In this document: piece by piece, positions 1-6,385 of the stretch
Layout of the letters: the number at the start of each line of letters is the position of its first letter
Position numbering within the stretch: position 1 is the first letter of the stretch
NCBI GenBank assembly: GCA_946480845.1
Contig: CAMLLJ010000067.1
Location: 1 to 12,553 of the forward strand
Length of the DNA stretch: 12,553 bases
Origin: an uncultured Gemmatimonadota bacterium
GTDB lineage: Bacteria; Gemmatimonadota; Gemmatimonadetes; Gemmatimonadales; GWC2-71-9
Reading direction: 5' to 3'
Program-made: the position numbers and the translations under genes
Notes under the pieces: generated by a model
Databases searched by the model: none
Told to the model about the DNA's origin: nothing
What the model saw: only the letters and a program-made list of their open reading frames with translations

Positions 1-1575
1 AAGGAGAAGTACGAGGTGCACCACGGGGTCCGCATCACCGACAACGCCATCGTCGCCGCCGCCACCCTCTCCGACCGCTACATCGGCGACCGCTTCCTGC
101 CCGACAAGGCCATCGACCTGATCGACGAGGCCGCCAGCCGGCTCCGCATCGAGATCGACAGCCTGCCGCAGGAGATCGACGAGGTCGAGCGGCGCATCGT
201 GCAGCTCGAGATCCAGCGCCAGGCGCTGCTCAAGGAAAAGGACAAGGCGGGGCAGGAGCGGCGCGCGGCGGTGGAGCAGGAGATCGCCCAGCTCCGGGAG
301 CGGAGCGGGGGGATGAAGGCGCAGTGGCAGTCGGAGAAGGGCGCCATCCAGGGGATCCGCACGGGCCGCGCCGAAGTGGACGCACTGCGCGGCGAGGTGG
401 ACCTCGCCACCCGGCGCGGCGATCTCCAGCGCGCCGCCGAGCTGCGCTACGGGCGGATTCCCGAGCTGGAGCGGAAGATCGCCGAGGAGGAGGCGCGGCT
501 GGCCGAGGTCCAGGCGTCGGCGAAGTACCTGAAGGAGGAGGTGGATGCCGATGACATCGCCGAGATCGTGGCGCGCTGGACCGGCATTCCGGTGACGAAG
601 ATGCTCGAATCGGAGCGCGAGCGGCTCACCCGGCTCGAGGCCGAGCTGGGGCGCCGGGTGGTCGGACAGGAGCCCGCGGTCACCGCGGTGGCCAACGCCG
701 TGCGCCGGAGCCGCGCGGGCCTCCAGGACGTCAACCGCCCGACCGGCTCGTTCATCTTCCTCGGGCCCACCGGCGTTGGCAAGACGGAAACCGCGCGCGC
801 GCTCGCCGAGTACCTCTTCGACGACGAGCGCGCCATGGTGCGGCTCGACATGTCGGAGTACATGGAGAAGCACTCCGTGGCCCGCATGATCGGCGCGCCT
901 CCGGGTTACGTGGGGTATGAGGAGGGCGGACAGCTCACCGAGGCCGTGCGCCGCCGGCCGTACAGCGTCGTCCTCCTCGACGAGATCGAGAAGGCGCATC
1001 CCGACGTCTTCAACGTGCTGCTGCAGATTCTCGACGACGGGCGGCTCACCGACAGCCAGGGCCGGCTCGTGGACTTCCGCAACACCGTGATCATCATGAC
1101 GTCGAACATCGGCAGCCAGTACATCGTCGAGGCCGGCGCCGAGGCGGGCGGGGAGGCGTGGGAGGCCGTGGAGGAGCGGGTGCGGAACGAGTTGCGCGCG
1201 CACTTCCGACCCGAGTTCCTGAACCGGGTGGACGACGTGATCGTGTTCCGTCCGCTCTCGCGCGCCGACCTCGCCCACATCGTGTCGCTGCAGCTCGCCC
1301 TGCTGGAGAAGATGCTCGAGGCGCGCCATCTCCGCCTCCGGGTGACGCCCGGGGCGCGCGAGCTGCTGGCCGGGAAGGGGTACGACCCGGTCTACGGCGC
1401 CCGCCCGCTCAAGCGGGTGATCCAGCGCGAGCTGCAGAACCCGATCGCGCTCGAGCTGCTGGAAGGGAAGTACGCGGAGGGCGAGACGCTGGTCGTGGAC
1501 GCGAAGGACGGGCACCTGGTCTTCTCGAGCGCGCCCACGCCGGCCGCGCCGGAGGTGGAGGCGGCAAGTGCGTAG
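1..1575 (+). CDS. clpB: ATP-dependent disaggregase ClpB, C-terminal part (5' end outside window)
   Basis: ClpB is a hexameric AAA+ chaperone that, with DnaK/DnaJ/GrpE, threads aggregated proteins through its pore in the cytoplasm. The frame is open from base 1, so about 340 N-terminal residues of a usual 860-870 aa protein lie upstream; 524 codons are visible. In order they show the end of the first ATPase domain ([18 protein letters not shown], bases 97-150), the charged coiled-coil middle domain (about 150-560), and a complete second ATPase domain. That domain has Walker A GPTGVGKT at 763-786, Walker B VVLLDEIE at 967-990, sensor 1 IIMTSNIGS at 1090-1116, the arginine finger in FLNR (Arg codon 1225-1227) and the sensor 2 motif GARPLKR at 1396-1416. 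The middle domain and [15 protein letters not shown] segment separate it from ClpA and ClpC. No frameshift or missing ATPase residue is seen. The end overlaps tadA by 8 nt. Confidence 0.96.
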   Translation, partial: KEKYEVHHGVRITDNAIVAAATLSDRYIGDRFLPDKAIDLIDEAASRLRIEIDSLPQEIDEVERRIVQLEIQRQALLKEKDKAGQERRAAVEQEIAQLRERSGGMKAQWQSEKGAIQGIRTGRAEVDALRGEVDLATRRGDLQRAAELRYGRIPELERKIAEEEARLAEVQASAKYLKEEVDADDIAEIVARWTGIPVTKMLESERERLTRLEAELGRRVVGQEPAVTAVANAVRRSRAGLQDVNRPTGSFIFLGPTGVGKTETARALAEYLFDDERAMVRLDMSEYMEKHSVARMIGAPPGYVGYEEGGQLTEAVRRRPYSVVLLDEIEKAHPDVFNVLLQILDDGRLTDSQGRLVDFRNTVIIMTSNIGSQYIVEAGAEAGGEAWEAVEERVRNELRAHFRPEFLNRVDDVIVFRPLSRADLAHIVSLQLALLEKMLEARHLRLRVTPGARELLAGKGYDPVYGARPLKRVIQRELQNPIALELLEGKYAEGETLVVDAKDGHLVFSSAPTPAAPEVEAASA

Positions 1576-2035
1576 GGGCACGCCGTCACCGGCCGATCTC
1601 ACCGGCATGGAAGCGGCGCTCCGGCTCGCCCGGGCCGCCGCGGTGCGCGAGGAAGTCCCGGTCGGCGCCGTGATCGTCCGCGATGGCGAGATCCTCGGTG
1701 AGGCCCACAACGAGATGGTCCACCGCCGCGACCCGACGGCGCATGCGGAACTGCTCGCGATCCAGCGGGCGCTCGCGGCCTCCGGCGAAGGCCGGCTCAC
1801 CGGCGCGGTGATGTACCTGACCCTCGAGCCCTGCGCCCAGTGCGCCGGCGCGATCATCCTCGCCAAGCTCGAGCGCGTCGTCTTCGGGGCACACGATCCG
1901 CGCGCCGGGATGGCGGGCTCGGTGCTCGACCTGCTGCGCCATCCCCGGCTCAATCACCGTCCGGAGGTGGTGGGCGGACTGCTCGCCGAGGAGTGCGCGG
2001 AGCTGCTGAAGCGGTTCTTCCTGGCCCGCCGGTAG
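1568..2035 (+). CDS. tadA: tRNA-specific adenosine deaminase TadA
   Basis: TadA converts adenosine-34 to inosine in tRNA-Arg(ACG), letting that tRNA read CGU, CGC and CGA. The 155-aa product carries the zinc-deaminase signature: H59-A-E61 (ligand His and proton-shuttling Glu) and P-C89-A-Q-C92 (the two Cys ligands), followed by [16 protein letters not shown] and the C-terminal LNHRPEV and LLAEEC segments seen in TadA rather than in cytidine or guanine deaminases. The GTG start at 1568 is preferred because a good Shine-Dalgarno sequence, GGAGG at 1557-1561, lies 6 nt upstream inside clpB. An in-frame ATG at 1607 would still leave the whole catalytic domain. The 8-nt overlap with clpB suggests translational coupling and co-transcription. 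The family assignment is firm; only the start is open. Confidence 0.95.
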   Translation: MRRGTPSPADLTGMEAALRLARAAAVREEVPVGAVIVRDGEILGEAHNEMVHRRDPTAHAELLAIQRALAASGEGRLTGAVMYLTLEPCAQCAGAIILAKLERVVFGAHDPRAGMAGSVLDLLRHPRLNHRPEVVGGLLAEECAELLKRFFLARR

Positions 2036-2083
2036 GCCGGTGCGTCCGGCTCGGGGCCGTCCAACCCAGCGCGAGGAACCTCC

Positions 2084-2572
2084 ATGCGTCGCACGCTGCT
2101 CGCCGTCCTGCTCGGCCTTTCTCCCTCGGCCGCCGCGGCCCAGTCCGCGGCCGACTCCGCCGCGCCCACGGCGGCCCAAGCCGAAGTCCTCACCACCATC
2201 GACAGCTTCCTCGCGGGCCTCCGCACCAAGGACACGATGCTCATGGCGCGCCACGTGGATACCCTCGCGCGCATGACACTCCTCCGCCCGGGACCCGCCG
2301 GCAGCCGGGTCATGCTGCTGACCGCGGCGCAGTTCATGCGCGCCGTGTCCCGCCCCGAGCAGCCGGCGCTCGATGAGCCGATCCGCAACCACGTCGTCCA
2401 TGTGGATGGCGACCTCGCCTCGGTCTGGGCGGAGTACCAGGTGCGCATCGACGGCAAGGTGAGCCACTGCGGCTTCGACGCCTTCCACCTGGCCCGGCTG
2501 GGCGGGCAGTGGAAGATCCTCAACGTGAGCGACACCTTCCGGCGCGCCGGGTGCGGCGACCCCTGGCCGTGA
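2084..2572 (+). CDS. Secreted NTF2/SnoaL-like (DUF4440-type) protein, function unknown
   Basis: The 162-aa product begins with a clear Sec signal peptide: a charged MRRT, a hydrophobic LLAVLLGL core and likely cleavage after AAAA at about residue 19 (before QS). The mature part reads like the cone-shaped NTF2/SnoaL fold. An N-terminal helix (TIDSFLAGLRTKDTMLMARH) is followed by strands with HVVHVDGDLASVWAEYQVRI and a final VSHCGFDAFHLARLGGQWKI-like strand pair, the usual ending of DUF4440-like proteins. Two Cys residues, in SHCGF and AGCGD, could form a disulfide outside the cytoplasm. No catalytic residues can be named, so no reaction is proposed. The ATG has a Shine-Dalgarno GAGGA (2073-2077) 6 nt upstream. 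It lies 48 nt after tadA and directly abuts the SIMPL gene, so the two may be co-expressed. Confidence 0.8.
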   Translation: MRRTLLAVLLGLSPSAAAAQSAADSAAPTAAQAEVLTTIDSFLAGLRTKDTMLMARHVDTLARMTLLRPGPAGSRVMLLTAAQFMRAVSRPEQPALDEPIRNHVVHVDGDLASVWAEYQVRIDGKVSHCGFDAFHLARLGGQWKILNVSDTFRRAGCGDPWP

Positions 2573-2592
2573 CGGCTCCTGAACGACAGCCG

Positions 2593-3342
2593 ATGCCGGA
2601 CCGGCGCCCGGGCCTGGACCGCCCCTTCACCCTCGCCCTGGTGCTCGCGCTGGGCCTGGTGCTCGCCGGCTGGCTCGGCGGGCGCGGCATCGCCCGCGTG
2701 CGCGCGGCCGACCGGTTCGTCACCGTGAAGGGCGTCTCCGAGCGCGAGGTGAAGGCCGATCTCGCCATCTGGCCGCTCACCATCGCGATCGCCGACAACG
2801 ACCTCGCCGCCGCGCAGCGGCGCGTCGCGTCGAGCGTCTCGGGGATCAAGGCCTTCCTGGTGCGGCACGGCCTCGACACCGCGCAGACCGCGCTGCAGGA
2901 CTTCCAGGTGATCGACGCCTACGCCAACCAGTACCGGCCGCCGGGCGAGGTGGTCACGCGCTACATCCTCCGCCAGACCCTGATGGTCCGGTCGGACCGG
3001 CCCGATACGGTGCTCGCCGCGAGCCAGCGGCTGAGCGAGCTGGTGGACGCCGGCGTGGTTTTCACCTCGGGCGGCGAGTACGCCGCCACCGGCCCGAGTT
3101 TCATCTTCACGAAGCTCAACGACTTCAAGCCCGCCATGATCGCGGAAGCCACTGCCCAGGCGCGCGAGGCCGCGGCACAGTTCGCGCGTGATGCCGACAG
3201 TCGGCTGGGCGGGATCCGCCGGGCCAATCAGGGGGTCTTCGAGATCCTGCCACGCGAGCAGGCGGCGGGCATCCGCGAGGAATCCCAGGTCTTCAAGACG
3301 CTGCGAGTGGTATCCACGGTGGAGTTCCTTCTCAGGGACTGA
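2593..3342 (+). CDS. SIMPL (DUF541) domain protein with N-terminal membrane anchor
   Basis: The 249-aa product resembles the SIMPL/DUF541 (YggE-like) family of periplasmic or membrane-anchored proteins, some linked to oxidative-stress tolerance, whose biochemical role is not settled. After a short basic N-terminus there is one hydrophobic segment (about residues 12-29, FTLALVLALGLVLAGWLG), probably an uncleaved anchor. The domain then starts with the typical strand VTVKGVSEREVKADLAIW (43-60) and ends with the strand LRVVSTVEFLLRD. Length fits the family. The start is uncertain: ATG 2593 lacks a clear Shine-Dalgarno sequence, while an in-frame GTG at 2569 forms a GTGA overlap with the previous stop and would add 8 residues. 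That overlap suggests coupling to the NTF2-like gene. I keep ATG because the anchor then sits at the usual distance from the N-terminus. Confidence 0.85.
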   Translation: MPDRRPGLDRPFTLALVLALGLVLAGWLGGRGIARVRAADRFVTVKGVSEREVKADLAIWPLTIAIADNDLAAAQRRVASSVSGIKAFLVRHGLDTAQTALQDFQVIDAYANQYRPPGEVVTRYILRQTLMVRSDRPDTVLAASQRLSELVDAGVVFTSGGEYAATGPSFIFTKLNDFKPAMIAEATAQAREAAAQFARDADSRLGGIRRANQGVFEILPREQAAGIREESQVFKTLRVVSTVEFLLRD

Positions 3343-3528
3343 CCGCTATGTTTATGTCTCGCGCAAGGTTCCGCGCTTCACCCCCAAGCTTGAGCCGAAA
3401 TGGCAGCGCGCATGCATCGACATGAGCACATGGTCCAGCTGTGGTCCGCGGCCGTGACCCCGATCCTCGCCTCACAAAGCGGCGTCTCCGGCCCGCTCCG
3501 CACCCGCCTCGAGCCAGTCTAGCCCTTC
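3343..3528. other. Intergenic stretch, no definite element
   Basis: This 186-nt gap separates the SIMPL gene from the histidine kinase. Its left half (about 3343-3430) is less GC-rich than its surroundings, including GCTATGTTTATG near 3346, so a promoter for the kinase could lie here. No convincing -35/-10 pair, long inverted repeat, tRNA or conserved short reading frame was found. The kinase start has no evident Shine-Dalgarno sequence. Confidence 0.4.
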
Positions 3529-5058
3529 ATGGACGGTCCCACCTTCCCGGTCGAAACCGACCTCGAGCGCCTCGCCGCCATTGTGCGCACCTCGGACGAT
3601 GCCATCGTGAGCAAGAGCCTCGATGGCGTGATCCGCAGCTGGAACCCGGCTGCGGAGCAGATGTTCGGGTACACGGCCGAAGAGATCATCGGCCAGTCGA
3701 TCTACACGCTGGTCCCGCCCGAGCTGCACGACGAGGAGGCGCAGATCCTCGCCCGCATCAGCGCCGGCGAGCACGTCAGGCACTATGAAACGTCCCGGAT
3801 CCGCAAGGACGGCCGCCGCGTCGAGATCTCGCTCACCATCTCGCCGATCCGGAACAGTCGCGGCGAGCTGATCGGTGCCTCGGCCATCAAGCGGGACATC
3901 ACCCGCCAGCGCGAGCTGGAGGCCCAGCTCCGCCAGACCCAGAAGATGGAAGCGGTCGGGCAGCTCGCCGGCGGCATCGCGCACGACTTCAACAACATCC
4001 TGACCATCATCCAGGGCTTCGCCTCGTTCCTCACCCGCGCGCTGCCCCCGGGCGTGCAGGGGCACGAGGACGCCCAGGGGATCGCCCGGGCGACCGAGCG
4101 CGCGTCGCGCCTCACCGAGCAGCTCCTGGCCTTCAGCCGGCAGCAGTCGCTCAAGGCCGAGATCTTCGACCTCTCGCCGGTGGTCGCGGAAACGGCGGCG
4201 CTCATCGAGCGGCTCCTCGGCGAGCACATCGAGGTCAAGGTCCAGCTCGCGGAGTCGCCCGGCTGGGTGCACGCGGACCGCGGCCAGATTTCGCAGGTCA
4301 TCATCAACATGGCGCTCAACGCGCGCGACGCGATGCCGGCCGGCGGGACGCTCACGCTCGGGACGTTCGTCGATCCGGTCGCGCGGCAGGTGGTCCTCAG
4401 CGTGCGCGATACCGGGAGCGGCATGGACGCGGCCACCCGCTCGCGGCTCTTCGAGCCGTTCTTCACCACCAAGCCGCGAGGCCAGGGCACCGGACTCGGC
4501 CTGGCCACGGCCTACGGCATCGTGACCAAGTCGGGCGGCCACATCGAGGTGGACACGGAACCCGGGGCTGGCAGCGTGTTCCGCGTGGTCCTGCCCGCGC
4601 GGCGGCCGACCCCCACGGCACCGGCCCCCGCCCTTTCGCCCGAAAATCTGCGGGGCAGCGAAACGATCCTCGTGGTGGACGACGAGCCGGAGCTGGTCAG
4701 GCTCGTGGCCCGCATCCTCCAGAGCTACGGCTACTCGGTGATCTCCGCGACCGGACCCGGCGCCGCGATGGTGGCATTCGGAGAGCGGACCTCGCGCATC
4801 GACATGCTGCTCACCGACGTCGTCATGCCTGGAATCACGGGGCCGGTGCTTGCGGAGCGGCTGCGTGGCGCCGATCCGGACCTGGCGGTGCTCTTCATGT
4901 CGGGCTACTCCGACGAATCGCTGCCGCCCTCGATGAACGGGCGAAAGGTGCCCCTGATCAGCAAGCCGTTCACCCCCGATGCACTGGCGCGCGTGGTTCG
5001 GGCGGCCTTTGACCGGTACGCCTCGGAAAGGGTTCCGCGGACGGGCAGTTCTGTCTAG
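3529..5058 (+). CDS. Soluble hybrid sensor histidine kinase (PAS-HisKA-HATPase-receiver)
   Basis: This 509-aa protein should autophosphorylate and pass the phosphate to its own receiver or a partner. A PAS domain (about 11-125) contains VIRSWNPAAEQMFGY and ends in SAIKRDITRQRELE. The HisKA helix carries the phospho-acceptor in GGIAH152DFNN, the context common in PAS-linked kinases of this type. The ATPase domain has the N box (N260, N264-A-R-D), G1 D294TGSG and G2 GQGTGLG (318-324). A receiver (about 380-498) has acidic D384/D385, phospho-acceptor D430 (LLTDVVMP), S458 (FMSGYS) and K479 (ISKPF), so all key residues are intact. No transmembrane segment or signal peptide is visible, so the signal is probably cytoplasmic. 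No response regulator or output gene is adjacent, so its pathway cannot be told from context. The stop codon lies inside a possible promoter for the next tRNA gene. Confidence 0.93.
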   Translation: MDGPTFPVETDLERLAAIVRTSDDAIVSKSLDGVIRSWNPAAEQMFGYTAEEIIGQSIYTLVPPELHDEEAQILARISAGEHVRHYETSRIRKDGRRVEISLTISPIRNSRGELIGASAIKRDITRQRELEAQLRQTQKMEAVGQLAGGIAHDFNNILTIIQGFASFLTRALPPGVQGHEDAQGIARATERASRLTEQLLAFSRQQSLKAEIFDLSPVVAETAALIERLLGEHIEVKVQLAESPGWVHADRGQISQVIINMALNARDAMPAGGTLTLGTFVDPVARQVVLSVRDTGSGMDAATRSRLFEPFFTTKPRGQGTGLGLATAYGIVTKSGGHIEVDTEPGAGSVFRVVLPARRPTPTAPAPALSPENLRGSETILVVDDEPELVRLVARILQSYGYSVISATGPGAAMVAFGERTSRIDMLLTDVVMPGITGPVLAERLRGADPDLAVLFMSGYSDESLPPSMNGRKVPLISKPFTPDALARVVRAAFDRYASERVPRTGSSV

Positions 5059-5061
5059 ATT
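5056..5061 (+). promoter_or_regulatory. Candidate -10 element for tRNA-Ser(CGA)
   Basis: TAGATT (followed by TG) matches four of six positions of the sigma-70 -10 consensus and sits 11 nt before the tRNA, giving a predicted start a few bases upstream of the mature 5' end. It uses the kinase stop codon TAG as its first three bases. No good -35 hexamer is seen at the right spacing (TTCCGC at 5033-5038 is the best). TAnnTTTG also resembles the -7 box known from Bacteroidota. Confidence 0.4.
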
Positions 5062-5072
5062 TGCGCCTCCAA

Positions 5073-5159
5073 GGACAGGTGTCCGAGTGGTTGAAGGAAC
5101 CGGTCTCGAAAACCGGCATACCCGCAAGGGTATCGAGGGTTCGAATCCCTCCCTGTCCG
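5073..5159 (+). tRNA. tRNA-Ser (anticodon CGA)
   Basis: This is a complete 87-nt class II tRNA. The acceptor stem GGACAGG (5073-5079) pairs with CCTGTCC (5152-5158), with discriminator G at 5159. The D arm contains CCGAGTGGTTGAAGG. The anticodon stem CCGGT/ACCGG encloses loop CTCGAAA, so the anticodon is CGA and reads UCG. A long variable arm (ATACCCGCAAGGGTAT) is typical of serine tRNAs, and the T arm GAGGG-TTCGAAT-CCCTC is perfect. The 3' CCA is not encoded. Both the anticodon and the long variable arm point to serine. Confidence 0.97.
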
Positions 5160-5166
5160 CTATATT

Positions 5167-5178
5167 CCAGCATGCTGG
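5167..5178. repeat. Perfect 12-bp palindrome over a start codon
   Basis: CCAGCATGCTGG is a perfect palindrome 8 nt after tRNA-Ser(CGA), and the ATG at its centre is the likely start of the next small gene. It follows TATATT (5161-5166), a good -10-like hexamer. If that is used, transcription would begin at or next to the ATG (a leaderless message), and the palindrome could be a binding site. It may also be chance. Confidence 0.35.
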
Positions 5179-5399
5179 CCCTCCTCCTTGCCATCCAGAC
5201 CGCCCTTCCGGCACCCGGCGCCGCCGCCAGTCTCGGCGACGCCGGCGGCACCTGGTGCCTCGAAACCGGGTACTGCCGCTCGCCTGACGACGGCTACCGG
5301 ACCCCGCCGGCCGGCGCGCTCTTTCTCGCGGCCGGGCTGGTCGGCTTCGGCGTGGTGACGCTCGCCCGCCGGAACCGCGGGGGCTCATGGCAGGGCTGA
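5172..5399 (+). CDS. Small hypothetical membrane-associated protein
   Basis: I do not recognise this 75-aa protein. It starts with a hydrophobic stretch (MLALLLAIQTALPAPGAAA) that could be a signal peptide. A short polar part carries two Cys residues (GGTWCLETGYCRSPDDGYR), spaced as a possible extracytoplasmic disulfide. A second hydrophobic segment (AGALFLAAGLVGFGVVTLA) and a basic tail (RRNRGGSWQG) follow. The layout, signal then short Cys pair, then membrane helix with an arginine-rich end, suggests a small membrane protein with its Cys loop outside the cytoplasm. The ATG at 5172 is the first start beyond the tRNA; longer versions would translate tRNA sequence. It overlaps the next gene by 13 nt, which favours a real coding region and co-expression. 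It has no clear Shine-Dalgarno sequence. Confidence 0.6.
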   Translation: MLALLLAIQTALPAPGAAASLGDAGGTWCLETGYCRSPDDGYRTPPAGALFLAAGLVGFGVVTLARRNRGGSWQG

Positions 5400-5707
5400 A
5401 ACGGGACTACGTATATGTGGGGATCGGCGGCCACGTCGTAGCACTCGACGTCGCCACGGGCACCGAGCGCTGGCGGACCAAGCTCAAGGGAAGCGACATC
5501 GTGTGCGTGGTGAGCGACGGCGCCCGCCTGTACGCCGTCGCCCGCGGCGAGGTCTATTGCCTCGACGGAACGCTGGGCACGATCCTCTGGCAGAATCGGC
5601 TCAAGGGCCTGGGGATCGGACTCGCCACGGTGGTCCCGGGGATGCCGGTGGGCCAGCTCCCGGGGACCGCGATCGCCCAGGCGCACCGGCGGCGCAGCGC
5701 GTATTGA
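5387..5707 (+). CDS. Small PQQ-type beta-propeller repeat protein
   Basis: This 106-aa protein has about two PQQ-like blade repeats. The first is YVYVGIGGHVVALDVATGTERWRTKLKG and the second ARLYAVARGEVYCLDGTLGTILWQNRLKG; both show the strand-ALD/CLD-x(2)TG-x(3)W pattern of this repeat. Full propellers have six to eight blades and 350 or more residues, so this one must assemble as an oligomer, complement a partner, or use the fold differently. There is no signal peptide, so it is probably cytoplasmic. Nothing shows that it binds PQQ; the name refers only to the repeat. The Gly-rich C-terminus (LGIGLATVVPGMPVGQLPG) ends in basic HRRRSAY. It overlaps the preceding small gene by 13 nt. Its stop codon overlaps the -35-like TTGACT of the next tRNA. 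Confidence 0.8.
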   Translation: MAGLKRDYVYVGIGGHVVALDVATGTERWRTKLKGSDIVCVVSDGARLYAVARGEVYCLDGTLGTILWQNRLKGLGIGLATVVPGMPVGQLPGTAIAQAHRRRSAY

Positions 5708-5733
5708 CTCGGCTCCTCGCGGTTCGCTAAGTT
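5704..5733 (+). promoter_or_regulatory. Candidate promoter of tRNA-Ser(GGA)
   Basis: TTGACT (5704-5709) matches five of six bases of the -35 consensus. After an 18-nt spacer TAAGTT (5728-5733) keeps the TAnnnT pattern of a -10 box. The predicted start is near 5740, about 17 nt before the mature tRNA. The -35 overlaps the stop codon of the PQQ-repeat gene. Confidence 0.5.
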
Positions 5734-5756
5734 GCCGCCCGCGAACGGCATGCAAA

Positions 5757-5843
5757 GGACAGGTGGCCGAGTGGTTTAAGGCGCACGCCTGGAACGCGTG
5801 TGTACTTGAAAGGGTACCGTGGGTTCGAATCCCACCCTGTCCG
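5757..5843 (+). tRNA. tRNA-Ser (anticodon GGA)
   Basis: This is a complete 87-nt class II tRNA. Acceptor GGACAGG (5757-5763) pairs with CCTGTCC (5836-5842), with discriminator G at 5843, identical to the tRNA-Ser(CGA) acceptor 600 nt upstream. The anticodon stem CACGC/GCGTG encloses loop CTGGAAC, so the anticodon is GGA and reads UCC and UCU. A long variable arm (GTACTTGAAAGGGTAC) and a perfect T arm GTGGG-TTCGAAT-CCCAC follow. No CCA is encoded. A terminator-like hairpin begins 10 nt downstream. Confidence 0.97.
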
Positions 5844-5853
5844 TTCCGCTGAC

Positions 5854-5884
5854 CTACCTTCCGCCGCCGTGGCGGGGTAGCTTT
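5854..5884 (+). terminator. Terminator-like hairpin after tRNA-Ser(GGA)
   Basis: CTACC-TT-CCGCC (5854-5865), a 5-nt loop (5866-5870) and GGCGG-GGTAG (5871-5880) form a 10-bp stem with a TT bulge, followed by CTTT. The T tract is short, so intrinsic termination may be partial. The same right arm contributes to TAGCTT (5878-5883), a possible -10 for the next gene, so the element could serve both ends. Confidence 0.5.
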
Positions 5885-5890
5885 CCCTCG

Positions 5891-6265
5891 ATGCTGCGCC
5901 TCCGTCGCTCTCCCTGGCTCCGGCTGATCGCCGTCCTGCTCCTGATCGGGTCTCCCGGTCTGGGGGGCACCGGGCTGCAGGCGCTGCACGGCTGCACCGA
6001 GAAGATGCCGTGGCTCGCGGGCCAGGCGGCCGGTGCCGCCCAGGATCATCACGGCAGCCACCACGAGGCGCCGGCCGAGCCTGACTGCCATTGCATCGGT
6101 CAGTGCCAGGCCACGCCGGTCATCGCGACGGCGGGCGAGGCGACGCTGTCGCCCGTCGCCGACCTTCCTGCCATCGTGCCGGTCCTCTCCGGCGAATCGC
6201 GCGTCGCGCCCGTGGGGCGCACGGCCCACCGCCTTCCTCCAGCTACCGCTCCGCCTCTGATCTGA
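5891..6265 (+). CDS. Small exported His/Cys-rich protein, probable metal binder
   Basis: This is a 124-aa protein of no family I can name with certainty. Basic MLRLRRSPWLR is followed by a hydrophobic stretch LIAVLLLIGSPGLGG, fitting a signal peptide or anchor. After it come H33-G-C35, then a dense potential metal-binding stretch: H53, H54, H57, H58 (DHHGSHHE), then C66-H67-C68 and C72 (DCHCIGQC). The remainder is Ala/Pro/Val-rich and low in complexity, ending PPATAPPLI. Small His/Cys-rich exported proteins of this look are often found beside copper-related outer-membrane receptors (DUF2946-like proteins are an example), and a TonB receptor gene follows 120 nt downstream. Copper is an inference; zinc or another soft metal is possible. 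The ATG at 5891 puts the basic and hydrophobic segments correctly; a longer frame would run back into the tRNA. There is no Shine-Dalgarno sequence, but TAGCTT 7 nt upstream would allow a leaderless message. Confidence 0.65.
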   Translation: MLRLRRSPWLRLIAVLLLIGSPGLGGTGLQALHGCTEKMPWLAGQAAGAAQDHHGSHHEAPAEPDCHCIGQCQATPVIATAGEATLSPVADLPAIVPVLSGESRVAPVGRTAHRLPPATAPPLI

Positions 6266-6272
6266 TCGCACG

Positions 6273-6319
6273 CCCTCGCGGGCGATGCCAGCAGTACTGG
6301 TCCGGCGTTCCCGCGAGGG
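6273..6319. repeat. Perfect 10-bp inverted repeat before the TonB receptor gene
   Basis: CCCTCGCGGG (6273-6282) and its exact reverse complement CCCGCGAGGG (6310-6319) are separated by 27 nt. Inside the loop a second hairpin CCAG/CTGG (6288-6291 with 6297-6300) is nested. As RNA this would be a strong two-tier stem in the leader of the receptor gene, 66 nt before its ATG. It is not followed by a T tract, so a simple terminator is unlikely. A regulatory leader, an operator or an mRNA-stabilising stem are the options. It does not show the conserved boxes of the cobalamin riboswitch. Confidence 0.55.
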
Positions 6320-6385
6320 GAGTGCCGGTGCGCTCAGATGCTCGCCACCGGCCACCCCGGCAGCGGGCCAACAGAGGAATCCTGG

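Noticed and set aside
3343..3528. tRNA remnant or small RNA in the gap before the kinase
   Set aside because: No cloverleaf, T-arm sequence, strong hairpin or conserved motif could be traced; only a modest drop in GC is visible.
5061..5171. Extended N-terminus of the 75-aa protein (QVSEWLKEPVSKTGIPA)
   Set aside because: These codons are the tRNA-Ser(CGA) itself read as protein; the real gene should start at ATG 5172.
4970..5251. Short - strand frame over the first tRNA (GQGGIRTLDT peptide)
   Set aside because: This is the common false protein from the antisense strand of a serine tRNA.
3472..5388. 638-codon open frame on the - strand opposite the histidine kinase
   Set aside because: It contains the EGFEPSI peptide produced by reading tRNA-Ser(CGA) backwards, and is Arg/Gly-rich with no recognisable domain. 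The + strand kinase has a full set of motifs.
6266..6385. Cobalamin riboswitch before the TonB receptor gene
   Set aside because: Many such receptors import B12, so it was looked for, but the conserved GCCACTG-type box and neighbouring elements are not seen and the 120-nt gap is short for that element.
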